DNA of 44,236 bases from Acidobacteriaceae bacterium (GTDB lineage: Bacteria > Acidobacteriota > Terriglobia > Terriglobales > Acidobacteriaceae): contig JASHRF010000044.1 of the NCBI GenBank assembly GCA_030037545.1, positions 1 to 44,236 of the forward strand. The letters run 5' to 3'. Position 1 is the first letter of the stretch; every line of letters begins with the position of its first letter. Positions 1 through 8,403 of this stretch are shown here, piece by piece. A program made the position numbers and the translations under genes. The notes beneath the pieces are model-generated. The model had not been told where the DNA came from and ran no database searches. It worked only from the letters and a program-made list of their open reading frames with translations.

Positions 1-115
1 ACACCGCGCGCGTGTCGTGCCACGGGCGGCCACGGTTATCCCCGCGCCGCGCCGGGCGCAGCACCGGTTCCACCAACTCCCACTGTTCTTCTGTCAGTTC
101 CCAACGGCCTGCCAT
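1..115 (-). CDS. IS5-family transposase, N-terminal part, cut by window edge
   Basis: The minus strand reads from an ATG at 115 into 38 codons that stay open to the window edge. The peptide begins MAGRWELTEEQWELVEPVL and continues with GRPWHDTRAV. This matches the typical N-terminus of IS5-type transposases (LTDEQW...PLL...GRPxxDxRAV), which precedes the DDE catalytic core. The catalytic residues would lie outside the window, so integrity cannot be judged. The adjacent SDR gene ends only about 60 bp upstream, so the IS end must lie within 116-175 or the SDR tail. I could not identify the terminal repeat. The family call is fairly safe; the subgroup is not. Confidence 0.75.
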   Translation of the reverse strand, partial: MAGRWELTEEQWELVEPVLRPARRGDNRGRPWHDTRAV

Positions 116-175
116 CGCTGCACGCGGAAACGCCTTGAGCCTTCCCAGTTTCGCAGATTTCAGACTCGAAAATGT

Positions 176-1000
176 TTATGAGATGAGTTCTAGTCTCTGG
201 CCCCTGCTTCTGGGCATTGCACGCGTCGCCCCGGTCGAAATCCCGCCATCCACCAGCAGTGTCTGTCCGGTCACGTAACGGCTGGCCTCGGAGGCCAGAA
301 ACACCACCGCTCCATCCAGGTCGTGCGGCTCGCCGGGACGCTTCATGGGAATGCGATCGATCAGATACTCCACCCACTCCTGGTTCTCATAGAGCACCTT
401 GTTTTGTTCGGTTCGGAACCAGCCTGGCGCCAGGCAGTTGACGGTGATGCCATAGGGACCCCAGTCGTCGGCCAGGCTCATGGTGAGCTGGCGAATTCCG
501 CCGCGGCTGGCGCCATACGGAGCCAAGCCCGCATAACCGGCCACGCTGGTGACCGAGCCGATGTTCACGATGCGTCCGTACCGGCGCGGAATCATGCGGC
601 GCGCCACGGCCTGCGCCACGAAAAAACTGCCCCGCAGATTGGTGTCGAGAATCTTGTTCCAGTCATCCCACGTAACATCGAGCGCGGGCTTGCGGACGTT
701 GTATCCAGCGTTGTTCACCAGGATGTGAATCTGCCCAAACGCAGCTTCGGCGCCGGCGGCCATGCGCTCGATGCTTTCCTGGTTCCTCACATCGAGCTCC
801 AGCGAAACCGCGCGCCGGCCCAGCGCCTTGATTGCCGCCTCAAACTCGGCCAGCGTTTCGCGCTTGCGGCTGGTCAGCACCAGGTCCGCGCCGGCCGTGG
901 CGAGCGCGCGCGCAAAATACTGTCCCAGCCCGCGGCTGGTTCCGGTCACGATGGCGACCTGCCCGGTGAGATCGAAAATTTTTCCCTGGTCTTGGTTCAT
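176..1000 (-). CDS. SDR-family oxidoreductase (gluconate 5-dehydrogenase-like) with YxxxR
   Basis: This 274-aa protein is a classical short-chain dehydrogenase/reductase, a cytosolic NAD(P)-dependent enzyme for sugar or sugar-acid alcohol groups. The Rossmann motif TGTSRGLG is at about residues 19-26, NNAG at 96-99, and the catalytic Asn, Ser and Tyr at about 121, 149 and 162. The usual YxxxK lysine is replaced by arginine (YGASR, residue 166), which is unusual. The C-terminal VDGGIS motif is followed by a tail of about 15 residues that may be altered by the neighbouring IS. I chose the ATG at 1000, which overlaps the stop of the upstream dehydrogenase by 4 bp and implies translational coupling. 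The ORF could extend further upstream, but that would overlap the neighbour deeply. The substrate is unknown; the partners suggest sugar catabolism. Confidence 0.88.
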   Translation of the reverse strand: MNQDQGKIFDLTGQVAIVTGTSRGLGQYFARALATAGADLVLTSRKRETLAEFEAAIKALGRRAVSLELDVRNQESIERMAAGAEAAFGQIHILVNNAGYNVRKPALDVTWDDWNKILDTNLRGSFFVAQAVARRMIPRRYGRIVNIGSVTSVAGYAGLAPYGASRGGIRQLTMSLADDWGPYGITVNCLAPGWFRTEQNKVLYENQEWVEYLIDRIPMKRPGEPHDLDGAVVFLASEASRYVTGQTLLVDGGISTGATRAMPRSRGQRLELIS

Positions 1001-2031
1001 GGTCCGTTCGGGGCGAGAATCACTTTCATCAGGTGGGGTTCGCGCGCGTGCAGGCGCTCGAACCAGCGCGGACCCTCTTCGAGCGCGGCTACGGCTGTGA
1101 TCAGCGGCTTCACCTGAATTGCTCCGCTTCCGACCAGGTCGATTGCCTGCGGGTACTCGCCTGCCGACGCGCAAGAGCCTTGCAGCCGGATCTGCCGCGT
1201 CACCACCTTCTGCAGCGGCAGAGTAACCTCCGGCGCGATATTGCCGATGAGCACCACTTTACCGCCTTTGCGCGGGGCATCGATGGCTGCAGCGACGGTT
1301 TCGTTTCGCCCAACCGCCTCGAAGACGACATCCACGCCTTCGCCCGCCGTCAGTTTCATTACCTGCGCGATGAGATCGGCGCTCTTGAGTGTTTCATCCG
1401 CGCCCACCTGTCGCGCCAGTTGAAGCCGCGTGTCATCCACATCGGCGATAAGGACGCGCCTGCAGCCTACCGCGTGCGCCGCCTGCAGGGTGAGCAGGCC
1501 GATCATGCCGGCGCCGATGACCAGTGCCGTTTCGCCACCCTTCATCTCAGCAATGCGCACGGCGTGGAGCGCTACGGAGACGGCCTCGAGCAGGGCTGCC
1601 TCCGCGAAGCTGATGTTCTCGGGAAGCCGATAGAGAATCCGTTCCGGTATCGAAACGTACTCTGCAAAGGCGCCGTTGCGGCGGTAGTCGCCGCAGGAGA
1701 CGCCTATCACCTGCCGGTTATCGCAGAGGTTGATCTCGCCGCGCGCACAATAGGCGCAGGTCCCGCAATAAACGGTCGAGTCGAAGGTGGCGCGGTCGCC
1801 CTTGCTGTAGCCGCGCACATTTGCGCCTACGGCTTCCACGGTTCCCGCTGCCTCGTGGCCCATCACGATGGGCGGAATGCGCCGGCCCGAAGAACCGTCG
1901 TAGCCGTGCACATCGCTGCCGCAGATGCCGCACGCTTCTACGCGTACTAGCACCTCCTCCGGCCCGATTTCGGGTAGCGGCAGGTCCGCAATTTCAAGAT
2001 GGTTGTACGCGGAGAGAAGAAGAGATTTCAT
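997..2031 (-). CDS. Zinc-dependent medium-chain alcohol dehydrogenase (sorbitol/galactitol-phosphate type)
   Basis: This 344-aa cytosolic MDR-family enzyme oxidises a polyol or sugar alcohol with NAD(P). The catalytic zinc site is visible as CGICGSD (Cys37) and GHE (His59, Glu60). The structural zinc lobe has four cysteines (about 89, 92, 95, 103) in YCGTCAYCARGEINLC. The cofactor fold has VIGAGMIG. Length is normal for the sorbitol dehydrogenase/galactitol-1-phosphate 5-dehydrogenase group. It is the middle gene of a three-gene minus-strand operon: it starts 9 bp after the TIM-barrel gene stops and overlaps the SDR gene by 4 bp. Two successive dehydrogenases plus an isomerase-like protein suggest stepwise catabolism of a sugar acid or polyol; the exact substrate is inference only. 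Confidence 0.9.
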   Translation of the reverse strand: MKSLLLSAYNHLEIADLPLPEIGPEEVLVRVEACGICGSDVHGYDGSSGRRIPPIVMGHEAAGTVEAVGANVRGYSKGDRATFDSTVYCGTCAYCARGEINLCDNRQVIGVSCGDYRRNGAFAEYVSIPERILYRLPENISFAEAALLEAVSVALHAVRIAEMKGGETALVIGAGMIGLLTLQAAHAVGCRRVLIADVDDTRLQLARQVGADETLKSADLIAQVMKLTAGEGVDVVFEAVGRNETVAAAIDAPRKGGKVVLIGNIAPEVTLPLQKVVTRQIRLQGSCASAGEYPQAIDLVGSGAIQVKPLITAVAALEEGPRWFERLHAREPHLMKVILAPNGP

Positions 2032-2040
2032 AGCTGACGC

Positions 2041-2910
2041 TCACACGTCGCACCGCACCACCGCCTGGCGCAGGCTGGTGAGCGGATCCCCGGTGGGCAG
2101 AAACTCATGCGCCACATAATCCTTGAAGTCTGTGCCGGCGATGGCCCGCATCACGCCGTCCCATTGTACTTCCTGGGTATCGTCGAGCTCATGGCGGCCG
2201 GGCACGCCTCCGGTATGGAAATGACCCATCCACGCTATGTTTTTGGTGATGGTGTCGATCAGGTCGCCCTCCATGATCTGCATGTGGTAGATATCGTAGA
2301 GCAGTTTTACATGCGGCGAGTTCACTTCCTCCATCACGCGCACTCCCCAAGCGGTGTGATCAGCCATGTAGTCGGGGTGGTTTACCTTGCTGTTCAGCAG
2401 TTCCATGCAAATGGTGACGCCGTGATCTTCGGCGATCTTCTTTACGCGGTTGAGGCCGATAACGGAGTTGCGCGCGCCTTCCTCGTCGCTCATGCCGCGG
2501 CGCGTGCCTGAGAAAGTGATGACGTTGGGCACGCCGGCCTTGGCGGCCAGGGGAATGTTGGTGCGGAAACCGGCCTCGATGGCGGCATGATTCTCCAACC
2601 GATTGAGTCCCTCCGCAATGGTGCCGCCGCCTGCATATCCCATGGTGCAGATCAGCCCATAGCGGCGCGGAGTTTCGTATTCGTCGGGATCGAGCAGATC
2701 GACGCCGAACAGCCCCATCTGCGCGCCCGCTGCGCAAAGCTGGTCGAGCGGAATTTGCGGATAGCACCACCGGCACACGGACTGCCGGATTCGTTTTTTA
2801 GTTGCGCCGCCCGTCTCCTGCGCGTGGAGAGCGTCCTTGAGCGGCGCTAACGCGGCTGCAGCCACGCCGGCCTTGAGCGCCGTGCGCCGGCTGATTCGCT
2901 CAGAACTCAT
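2041..2910 (-). CDS. Tat-exported hydroxypyruvate isomerase-like TIM-barrel protein
   Basis: This 289-aa protein belongs to the xylose-isomerase-like TIM-barrel superfamily, closest in feel to hydroxypyruvate isomerase (Hyi). Family-type segments are visible: ICMELLNSK, HVKLLYDIYHMQ and GHFHTGGVPGRHE, which carry the metal-binding Glu, Asp, His and Glu pattern. The N-terminus has a twin-arginine signal (SRRTALKAG, then an Ala-rich hydrophobic stretch ending DALHAQ), so the protein is probably exported folded. I chose the ATG at 2910 because it places the twin-arginine motif near the start; an upstream in-frame start at 2955 is less likely. It is the first gene of the operon with the two dehydrogenases. 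A periplasmic isomerase or epimerase acting on a sugar derivative is plausible but unproven. Confidence 0.85.
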   Translation of the reverse strand: MSSERISRRTALKAGVAAAALAPLKDALHAQETGGATKKRIRQSVCRWCYPQIPLDQLCAAGAQMGLFGVDLLDPDEYETPRRYGLICTMGYAGGGTIAEGLNRLENHAAIEAGFRTNIPLAAKAGVPNVITFSGTRRGMSDEEGARNSVIGLNRVKKIAEDHGVTICMELLNSKVNHPDYMADHTAWGVRVMEEVNSPHVKLLYDIYHMQIMEGDLIDTITKNIAWMGHFHTGGVPGRHELDDTQEVQWDGVMRAIAGTDFKDYVAHEFLPTGDPLTSLRQAVVRCDV

Positions 2911-3004
2911 GCGGATTTCCCCGGTATCTGATGACCAAAACTTCAACAACTCCAATGTACTCCCTCACGGCGCTCCGTTATCATGCAAGCGGAGGGCGAG
3001 TGCG

Positions 3005-3244
3005 ATGGCGGAAGCGTTGGTGGCGCAGAGAGGTCCGTACGAGGTAGAAGTCGAGGCAGGGAAGAGCTATCTATGGTGCGCGTGCGGGCGTAGCGCTACC
3101 CAGCCATTGTGCGATGGCAGCCACGCCGGAACCGGGCTGACGCCAGTAAAGTACGAATGCCGGGAATCGTGCACCGTGTTCTTCTGTGGTTGCAAACAAA
3201 CCGGCGACCGGCCGTTCTGCGATGGCACGCACAGCGGGCTCTGA
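3005..3244 (+). CDS. CDGSH iron-sulfur domain protein with two domains
   Basis: This 79-aa protein contains two CDGSH motifs: CACGRSATQPLCDGSH near residues 25-40 and CGCKQTGDRPFCDGTH near 61-76. Each motif supplies the three Cys and one His that bind a labile 2Fe-2S cluster. Bacterial two-motif CDGSH proteins are small soluble proteins thought to act in electron transfer or Fe-S/redox homeostasis. The start at 3005 is supported by a GGAGG Shine-Dalgarno at 2991. The gene is transcribed towards clpX and divergently from the isomerase-like operon. A strong hairpin at about 3399-3424 follows as terminator. Confidence 0.92.
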   Translation: MAEALVAQRGPYEVEVEAGKSYLWCACGRSATQPLCDGSHAGTGLTPVKYECRESCTVFFCGCKQTGDRPFCDGTHSGL

Positions 3245-3394
3245 CGTCGAATGAGCGTGTGATTGTCGCAGACTGGCCGAAAGCGTTTGAGCCAAGACAT
3301 GCGAGAGCGACCAGACATCGCGATATGCGCATGGTATTCATGCATAGCCTCTTCTTTCAGGGGAGGGTGACCAGTTCTATGACACATCTACGGC

Positions 3395-3429
3395 AAAACC
3401 CCTTCCGCCGTTGAGCAGAAGGGGCTTTT
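3395..3429. terminator. Bidirectional rho-independent terminator between the CDGSH gene and clpX
   Basis: A 7-bp stem CCCCTTC (3399-3405) pairs with GAAGGGG (3418-3424) around a 12-nt loop. It is followed by CTTTTG on the plus strand and preceded by AAAA, which gives a T-run on the minus strand. The genes on both sides converge here, which fits a terminator used from either direction. Confidence 0.8.
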
Positions 3430-3457
3430 GATTGGAGCTTCAGTTAAGCGGCCGTCG

Positions 3458-4729
3458 TTAGCCGGCCTTTTCCAGCAAGCAGAGCGACAAATCTCTCCGC
3501 TCCACCATCTCGCGCGTGATCTCCAGATCGCGCACACGCTTGTTTGAGGGCAGGTGGTACATCAGGTCGAGCATCAGCTCTTCGAGGATCATGCGCAATC
3601 CGCGCGCCCCTACCTTGCGGGCCAGGGCTTCACGGGCTACGGCGCAGGTCGCCTCCTGCGTAAAGTGCAGGCGGACGTTTTCGTATTCGAAGAGCCGTTG
3701 ATACTGCTTGAGGATGGCGTTGCGCGGCTTGGTGAGAATCTCGATCAGGGCCGGCTCGTCCAGTTCGTCGAGGACGCCCATCACCGGCAGGCGTCCGACG
3801 AACTCGGGGATCAGGCCGTACTTGATCAAATCCTGGGGTTCGGTGCGGCGCAGCAGTTCGGTGTCGCGATGTGTCTGCAGCACCTGTGTCTCCTGCTCGG
3901 CGTCGGCGGCGCGGAAGCCTAGCGCCTTCTTGCCCACGCGCCGGCCCACCACGCGCTCCAGACCTACAAACGCGCCTCCGCAAATGAAGAGGATGTTGGT
4001 GGTATCGACGGCGGTGAACTCCTGGTGGGGATGCTTGCGCCCGCCCTGTGGCGGAACGTTGGCCACTGTGCCTTCGAGAATCTTGAGCAGCGCCTGCTGG
4101 ACACCCTCGCCGGAAACGTCGCGGGTGATGGAGGGGTTTTCGTCCTTGCGGCCGATCTTGTCGATCTCGTCAATATAGATAATGCCCTGCTGGGCACGGG
4201 TTACGTCGCCGTCGGCGGCCTGCAGCAGCTTGAGAATGATGTTCTCCACATCTTCGCCCACGTAGCCGGCTTCGGTGAGCGTGGTTGCGTCCACAATGGC
4301 GAAGGGAACATCAAGCATCTTGGCCAGGGTGTGCGCCAGCAGCGTTTTGCCCGAGCCGGTGGGGCCGATGAGCAAGATGTTCGATTTGGAGAGCTCAACC
4401 TCGTTATTGCGCATGCGGTTCATTTGCACACGCTTGTAATGGTTGTAGACGGCCACCGCCAGCTTTTTCTTGGTCTGGTCCTGCCCTATGACGTAATCGT
4501 CGAGGAAACTCTTTACTTCCTGCGGCTTGGGTAGGTGGCCGGCTACGGAAGCCGGCGCCGCCTCGCCGCGGTCGTCTTCGAGGATGGAGTTGCAGACGGC
4601 TACGCACTCGTCGCATATATAGGCGCGGGGATAATCGCTGGGCGAGGAGATCAGCTTGGCCACGGCGTCCTGCGATTTATGACAGAACGAGCAGCGCAGC
4701 GCTTCTTCGGGCCCGGTGCGGGGTTTCAT
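3458..4729 (-). CDS. clpX: ClpX, ATP-dependent unfoldase of the ClpXP protease
   Basis: This 423-aa AAA+ protein recognises and unfolds substrates and threads them into ClpP. The N-terminal zinc-binding domain has CSFC (Cys13, Cys16) and CDEC (Cys39, Cys42), separated by 22 residues, four more than the E. coli spacer. Walker A is GPTGSGKT at about 122-129, the pore loop GYVG follows, and Walker B is [11 protein letters not shown]. The RKH-type loop (GRKHPHQE) and sensor regions are present. Length and domain order are normal for ClpX. It follows clpP after 122 bp in the conserved order tig-clpP-clpX on the minus strand, and its 3' end faces the shared terminator. Confidence 0.98.
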   Translation of the reverse strand: MKPRTGPEEALRCSFCHKSQDAVAKLISSPSDYPRAYICDECVAVCNSILEDDRGEAAPASVAGHLPKPQEVKSFLDDYVIGQDQTKKKLAVAVYNHYKRVQMNRMRNNEVELSKSNILLIGPTGSGKTLLAHTLAKMLDVPFAIVDATTLTEAGYVGEDVENIILKLLQAADGDVTRAQQGIIYIDEIDKIGRKDENPSITRDVSGEGVQQALLKILEGTVANVPPQGGRKHPHQEFTAVDTTNILFICGGAFVGLERVVGRRVGKKALGFRAADAEQETQVLQTHRDTELLRRTEPQDLIKYGLIPEFVGRLPVMGVLDELDEPALIEILTKPRNAILKQYQRLFEYENVRLHFTQEATCAVAREALARKVGARGLRMILEELMLDLMYHLPSNKRVRDLEITREMVERRDLSLCLLEKAG

Positions 4730-4851
4730 TCGGTTGGCTCCCTATTTGACGAGCATATTCCAATCTTTAGCGGCCGTCTACGGGGCCTGGGCAAAGGCCG
4801 CCTCCAACGGGTTACTGCCGGCTGTTACCGGCGGGTCATTCCTTCCAGCCC

Positions 4852-5442
4852 TCAGGTACGGGGCCGGTCGATAATCTCATCCACGATCCCGTAATCCTTG
4901 GCCTGTTGCGCGGTCATAATGAAATCGCGCTCCACGTCCCGCTCGATCCGGTCCAGCGGCTGGCCGGTGTGTTTGGCAATCAGATTGTTGGTAATCTCGC
5001 GGATGCGCAGGATTTCCCGGGCGTGGATGTCGATATCCGTCGCCTGGCCGCTCAGTCCGCCCATGGACGGCTGGTGAATGAGGATTCGTGAGTTGGGCAG
5101 GGCAAACCGCTTGCCCTTGGTCCCGGCCAGGAGCAAAAAAGCGCCCATGCTGGCCGCCTGGCCAATGCAGTATGTCACCACGTTGTTGCGGATAAATTGC
5201 ATGGTGTCGTAAATGGCCAGCCCCGCGGTGATGGAGCCTCCGGGGGAGTTGATGTAAAGCTGAACGTCCTTTTCCGGGTCTTCGCCGGAGAGAAAAAGCA
5301 TCTGGGCGACAATCAGGTTGGCTACCTGGTCGTCAATCGGAGTGCCGAGGAAGATGATGTTGTCGCGCAGCAGACGGGAGTAGATGTCGTAGGCGCGCTC
5401 GCCCCGGCTCGTCTGCTCAACCACCATGGGAACTAAAGCCAT
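4852..5442 (-). CDS. clpP: ClpP, ATP-dependent Clp protease proteolytic subunit
   Basis: This 196-aa serine peptidase forms the tetradecameric proteolytic barrel that works with ClpX. The nucleophile Ser98 sits in GQAASMGAF, the catalytic His123 in RILIHQP, and the catalytic Asp in the ERDVERD segment. The oxyanion motif INSPGG is intact. Length is normal. The ATG at 5442 is preceded on the minus strand by AGGAGCTGACAACAA. The Shine-Dalgarno AGGAG is therefore supplied by the last unit of a heptamer repeat array (5451-5485). The gene lies between tig and clpX in the usual operon. Confidence 0.98.
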   Translation of the reverse strand: MALVPMVVEQTSRGERAYDIYSRLLRDNIIFLGTPIDDQVANLIVAQMLFLSGEDPEKDVQLYINSPGGSITAGLAIYDTMQFIRNNVVTYCIGQAASMGAFLLLAGTKGKRFALPNSRILIHQPSMGGLSGQATDIDIHAREILRIREITNNLIAKHTGQPLDRIERDVERDFIMTAQQAKDYGIVDEIIDRPRT

Positions 5443-5450
5443 TTGTTGTC

Positions 5451-5485
5451 AGCTCCTAGCTTCTAGCTCCTAGCTTCCAGCTCGC
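5451..5485 (-). repeat. Heptamer tandem array upstream of clpP
   Basis: Five 7-bp units in exact register read on the plus strand: agctcct, agcttct, agctcct, agcttcc, agctcgc. On the transcribed minus strand the last unit before clpP provides an AGGAG ribosome-binding site. A second array in opposite orientation (5523-5557) sits 37 bp away, so the tig-clpP transcript could fold into an imperfect long stem. Confidence 0.85.
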
Positions 5486-5522
5486 TTCAACATCTCCTCA
5501 GCCGTGTCATCCTGCCATGCTC

Positions 5523-5557
5523 GGCTAGAGGCTAGAAGCTGGAGGCTAGTAGCTGCC
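5523..5557 (+). repeat. Heptamer tandem array just after the tig stop codon
   Basis: Five 7-bp units on the plus strand read ggctaga, ggctaga, agctgga, ggctagt, agctgcc. The sequence is roughly the reverse complement of the array at 5451-5485. It begins directly beyond the tig stop at 5559, so the tig-clpP spacer is made largely of the two opposed arrays. Confidence 0.8.
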
Positions 5558-5558
5558 T

Positions 5559-7013
5559 TTAGCCGGGCAGGCGTTGGTACAGCGCGCCGGCGGTCTTTTC
5601 CCGGCGGAGTTGTTCCCTGATCTTAGCCATTCCTCCGTCCTGGTTCAATCGCACTTTCAGGGCATCGAGGGGTTCCCGTGTTTGTAAGGAAATGAGTTGC
5701 AATTCGTGATCCACTTCCTCGTCGCCGAGGGTAATATTTTCTTCCCGGGCGATGCGGTCGAGAAGAATCTGGTTTTTAACCTCGGCCAGAGCACTGTCCC
5801 GTTGCGCGGCACGCAGCCTGCCGAAATCGAGCTTGCGCATCTGGGCGGGGTCCATGCCCTGGGCGGCGAGAGCGCGCAATCCGCGCTCCAGGCGGGTATC
5901 AATCTGGTCCTGCACCAGCGATTCCGGAACTGGAAATAAAAATTTCTCAGCCATTGCCGCCATCAGCCGGTCCTTGGTCTCGCCTTCGACGCTGTGCCGC
6001 TTGCGGTTCGCCAGGTGCTCGCGGACGCGGGCTTTAAGCTCGCTCAAACTTTTGTAATCCCCGAATTCCTTCGCAAACTCGTCGTCCAATTCGGGAAGGT
6101 TGCGCTTCTTGATTCCCTTTACCGTTAATTCATAGGCCACAGTTTTTCCGGCTAGTTTCGGCTCCGAATAATCAGCCGGATAAACAACCTCGGCCCTGAG
6201 TTCCTGGCCCACTTTGGCGCCGCGCAGCACGGTGGTAAAAGCTTCCACAGTGGAGTGGCCACCGATTTCCACCATCGCCTCTTCGCCGTTGATGGGCGCA
6301 GCTTCGGCATCGCCTTCGATCTGGCCGGTGTAGCTGATCTGGGCAAAATCGCCGTCCCGGAGCGGCCGGTCTTCTTCCACCGGCTCCATGGTGGCCCGCG
6401 AATCGCGAATCTGCTCGATCTCACGCTCGAACTCCGCGTCCGTCACCTCGACCGAGGGTTTATCGACCGTCACGTCCCCATAGCCCTCAATGGAGAAATC
6501 GGGGATATATTCGAAAACCGCCTTCACATGGAAAGGCGCGCCGTCTTCCACCGAAAGCTCAGTCACTTGCGGCTGCCCAACCGGCTGAATGCCCAGCTCG
6601 CGCACACCCTTGTTGAAGCGCTCGGGCAGAAGTGTGTCGATTACTTCCTTGCGAATCTCGGAGGCAAACCTGCGCCGCACCATCGACTCCGGCACCTTGC
6701 CGGCGCGGAATCCGGGAATCTTCGCATATTTGCGGTACTGGCCGGCTACGCGGCGATAAGTCGCCGAAACCTCCTCGGCGGGAACGTCGATCACCAGCTC
6801 GCGCGTGCACTCCGGGTTGAGAACCGGGGTCCCCGCGGATGGGGGGCTCGAAGAACCGGTGTCCGCGGGGTGGTGAACCGGCCCATGCTGGTGGTCGTGA
6901 TGGTCGCCAGGCTCATGGCCTTCCGGATCTTGGCCTTCAGGTCCATGTCTCTCAGGTTCGCCCGTCGTTTCCGGAGTTTCCGATTTGTGATCGAGGGTAT
7001 TGGTTGAGCTCAA
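5559..7013 (-). CDS. tig: Trigger factor with a His-rich N-terminal extension
   Basis: This is the ribosome-bound chaperone and peptidyl-prolyl isomerase that receives nascent chains. The ribosome-docking signature GFRAGKVP is present, followed by an FKBP-type PPIase domain (YTGQIEGDAE, VGQELRAEVVYP) and the helical C-terminal arms. The predicted protein is 484 aa, longer than usual. About 65 residues precede the normal start of the domain and include HEPGDHHDHQHGPVHHPAD, an acidic histidine-rich stretch. I chose a TTG at 7013 because GGAAGG precedes it at suitable spacing. The ORF is open upstream to 7157 but that part looks random. The gene leads the tig-clpP-clpX operon. The extension is absent from textbook trigger factors; it may bind metal, but this is inference. 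Confidence 0.93.
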   Translation of the reverse strand: MSSTNTLDHKSETPETTGEPERHGPEGQDPEGHEPGDHHDHQHGPVHHPADTGSSSPPSAGTPVLNPECTRELVIDVPAEEVSATYRRVAGQYRKYAKIPGFRAGKVPESMVRRRFASEIRKEVIDTLLPERFNKGVRELGIQPVGQPQVTELSVEDGAPFHVKAVFEYIPDFSIEGYGDVTVDKPSVEVTDAEFEREIEQIRDSRATMEPVEEDRPLRDGDFAQISYTGQIEGDAEAAPINGEEAMVEIGGHSTVEAFTTVLRGAKVGQELRAEVVYPADYSEPKLAGKTVAYELTVKGIKKRNLPELDDEFAKEFGDYKSLSELKARVREHLANRKRHSVEGETKDRLMAAMAEKFLFPVPESLVQDQIDTRLERGLRALAAQGMDPAQMRKLDFGRLRAAQRDSALAEVKNQILLDRIAREENITLGDEEVDHELQLISLQTREPLDALKVRLNQDGGMAKIREQLRREKTAGALYQRLPG

Positions 7014-7390
7014 TGTTTTGCCTTCCCGGTCCGTCGCGGCGGACCGCAATCTTACTCCGGCCCGAGAATCCCGGGTTCGGGCGCGGCAGGGAAGCGAAGC
7101 AGGATCCGCTCTGGTCGTCCCTTCGGGATCCTGGCCAGGTTCAGTCGGCCCTTTCAAGGCGCCCAGCCACGGCGCATTCCCCCGCAGTTCTTGTGATGCG
7201 GCTCACTCTGTGCGCCTTCAAATTGTTTTTGAAGCTCCGCAATCGGCCATTGTTCAGAGCAGAAAGGCAGCGCGGAGTGCGCAGAAATCACCTCGTTTCA
7301 TGGTACGGGGGTTTGGCAGGCAGGGTCAAACCTGCGTGGTTCTCGATCGGTGTCGTAGTCGGGATGCCCGGTGATCGGCGGACAGTTCCC
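7014..7390. other. Non-coding stretch upstream of tig
   Basis: No convincing gene was found in these 377 bp. On the minus strand there is a possible sigma-70 promoter for tig: TTGACC (7324-7329), an 18-bp spacer and TACCAT (7300-7305). It would give a leader of nearly 290 nt. A small hairpin with CTTCAAA/TTTGAAG arms lies at about 7216-7234 inside that leader. Confidence 0.3.
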
Positions 7391-7636
7391 CTACAGCTCC
7401 GAAATCTGCGGCTCGCGGACGTACGGCAAAAATCGCGGATCGGCCGCGCCGTAAAGGGCGTAATGTTCACGAGCCTTCTCCAGGCTCAGCTGCCCATTGA
7501 CGGTCAAGTGCACTTCGGAAGCGTCGCGATCTTCCTGGCCGTCGTCCTCCCACCAGCAGACCGGGCAGAGTGCCAGCGCGCCAGGCGCGTCCAGAGTTCT
7601 GTAGCCGCAGCAGGGGCAACGAAATCGCGTCGTCAT
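7391..7636 (-). CDS. CPCC-family cysteine-rich small protein
   Basis: This 81-aa protein starts MTTRFRCPCCGYRTL and continues with LCPVCWWEDDGQED. The paired CPCCGY and CPVCWWEDD motifs are the hallmark of the CPCC domain, a small zinc-ribbon-like family of unknown function found in scattered bacteria, sometimes beside toxins. The four cysteines probably bind one metal ion. I chose the ATG at 7636; a GTG at 7660 would add eight residues. No partner gene is recognisable beside it: the upstream neighbour is an outer-membrane protein gene 240 bp away. Confidence 0.75.
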   Translation of the reverse strand: MTTRFRCPCCGYRTLDAPGALALCPVCWWEDDGQEDRDASEVHLTVNGQLSLEKAREHYALYGAADPRFLPYVREPQISEL

Positions 7637-7875
7637 AGCGCCCACCCGAAGAACTCCCACTGGAACGGACGACGACCTCGCGGAGCGGTTTACAGAATCT
7701 CTGACCGCATTATCGGCAACGTAACCTACGCCCGGTAGGGTGGCTCGAAGTTACGCGTCAGGTCTACTCCGCAAGGAATGCACCGCGCGCCGCCCGAGCT
7801 ACATTTTTTGTATCGATATCGCAGTTTCTGCTTCAGCCGGCGCTACGCCCTGGAAAGCGGCTGTTACGCCAACGC

Positions 7876-8403
7876 TCAGAACCGAAACACCAACCCCGTT
7901 CCGAAGCGGTAATGATCAGCCGTGCCGGGGGACTGGTTAGGGGCGTTGATGTAGTCGCCGTTGACGCGCCAGGCAAGGAACGGCACCAGCCGGAAATCCA
8001 CGCCGGCCCCGGCGTCCACCGTGATGGCGGTGCTGGAAATGATGTTGCCGCTGTTGGTCGAGTGCTCTGCGCCCAGCAGCGCATGCGCATAGACGTGTAC
8101 GCCGGCTGTGCCCACTGTGAGCCGAGGGCCGATCATGGCCGTGGTGGTGTGCGGGAGCGAGCCCGCGGCGCCCAGTCCGTAGTGCGCCACGTCTACGTCA
8201 ACCCCGAGCAGGGGAATGAAACTGAACTGGCCCTCACCTTCCCAGCCGTTGAGGCCGGGCGTGTTGGTGTGAAAAGCATTGGCTCCCAACCGGCTATAGC
8301 CGAAGTAGACATCGCCGCCAGATCCGGCTGCGCGTGCAGCCCCGGGCAGCGTCAAAAACATGAGAGGAAGAAGGAGAGAGATAAACCGCATCGATTGCCG
8401 CAT
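7876..8403 (-). CDS. Predicted outer-membrane beta-barrel protein
   Basis: This 175-aa protein has a signal peptide (MRQSMRFISLLLPLMFLTLP, cleavage after an AxA-type ARA/AA site). The mature part alternates short amphipathic strands such as GDVYFGYSRLG, HVYAHALLGAEH and YRFGTGLVFRF. It ends in phenylalanine, the C-terminal signature recognised by the BAM complex. Size fits an eight-stranded OmpA/OmpW-like barrel. I chose the ATG at 8403 because GGAGG lies 5 bp upstream on the minus strand; the longer ORF start at 8505 lacks this. No pathway can be assigned; a structural or adhesion role in the outer membrane is typical of the class. Confidence 0.78.
   Translation of the reverse strand: MRQSMRFISLLLPLMFLTLPGAARAAGSGGDVYFGYSRLGANAFHTNTPGLNGWEGEGQFSFIPLLGVDVDVAHYGLGAAGSLPHTTTAMIGPRLTVGTAGVHVYAHALLGAEHSTNSGNIISSTAITVDAGAGVDFRLVPFLAWRVNGDYINAPNQSPGTADHYRFGTGLVFRF

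Noticed and set aside
323..1117. A 264-codon plus-strand frame
   Set aside because: It is antisense to the SDR gene, which has full family motifs.
4817..4832. GCCGG/CCGGC hairpin between clpP and clpX
   Set aside because: The stem is only 5 bp and has no T-run; it is not convincing as a terminator or regulator in this operon.
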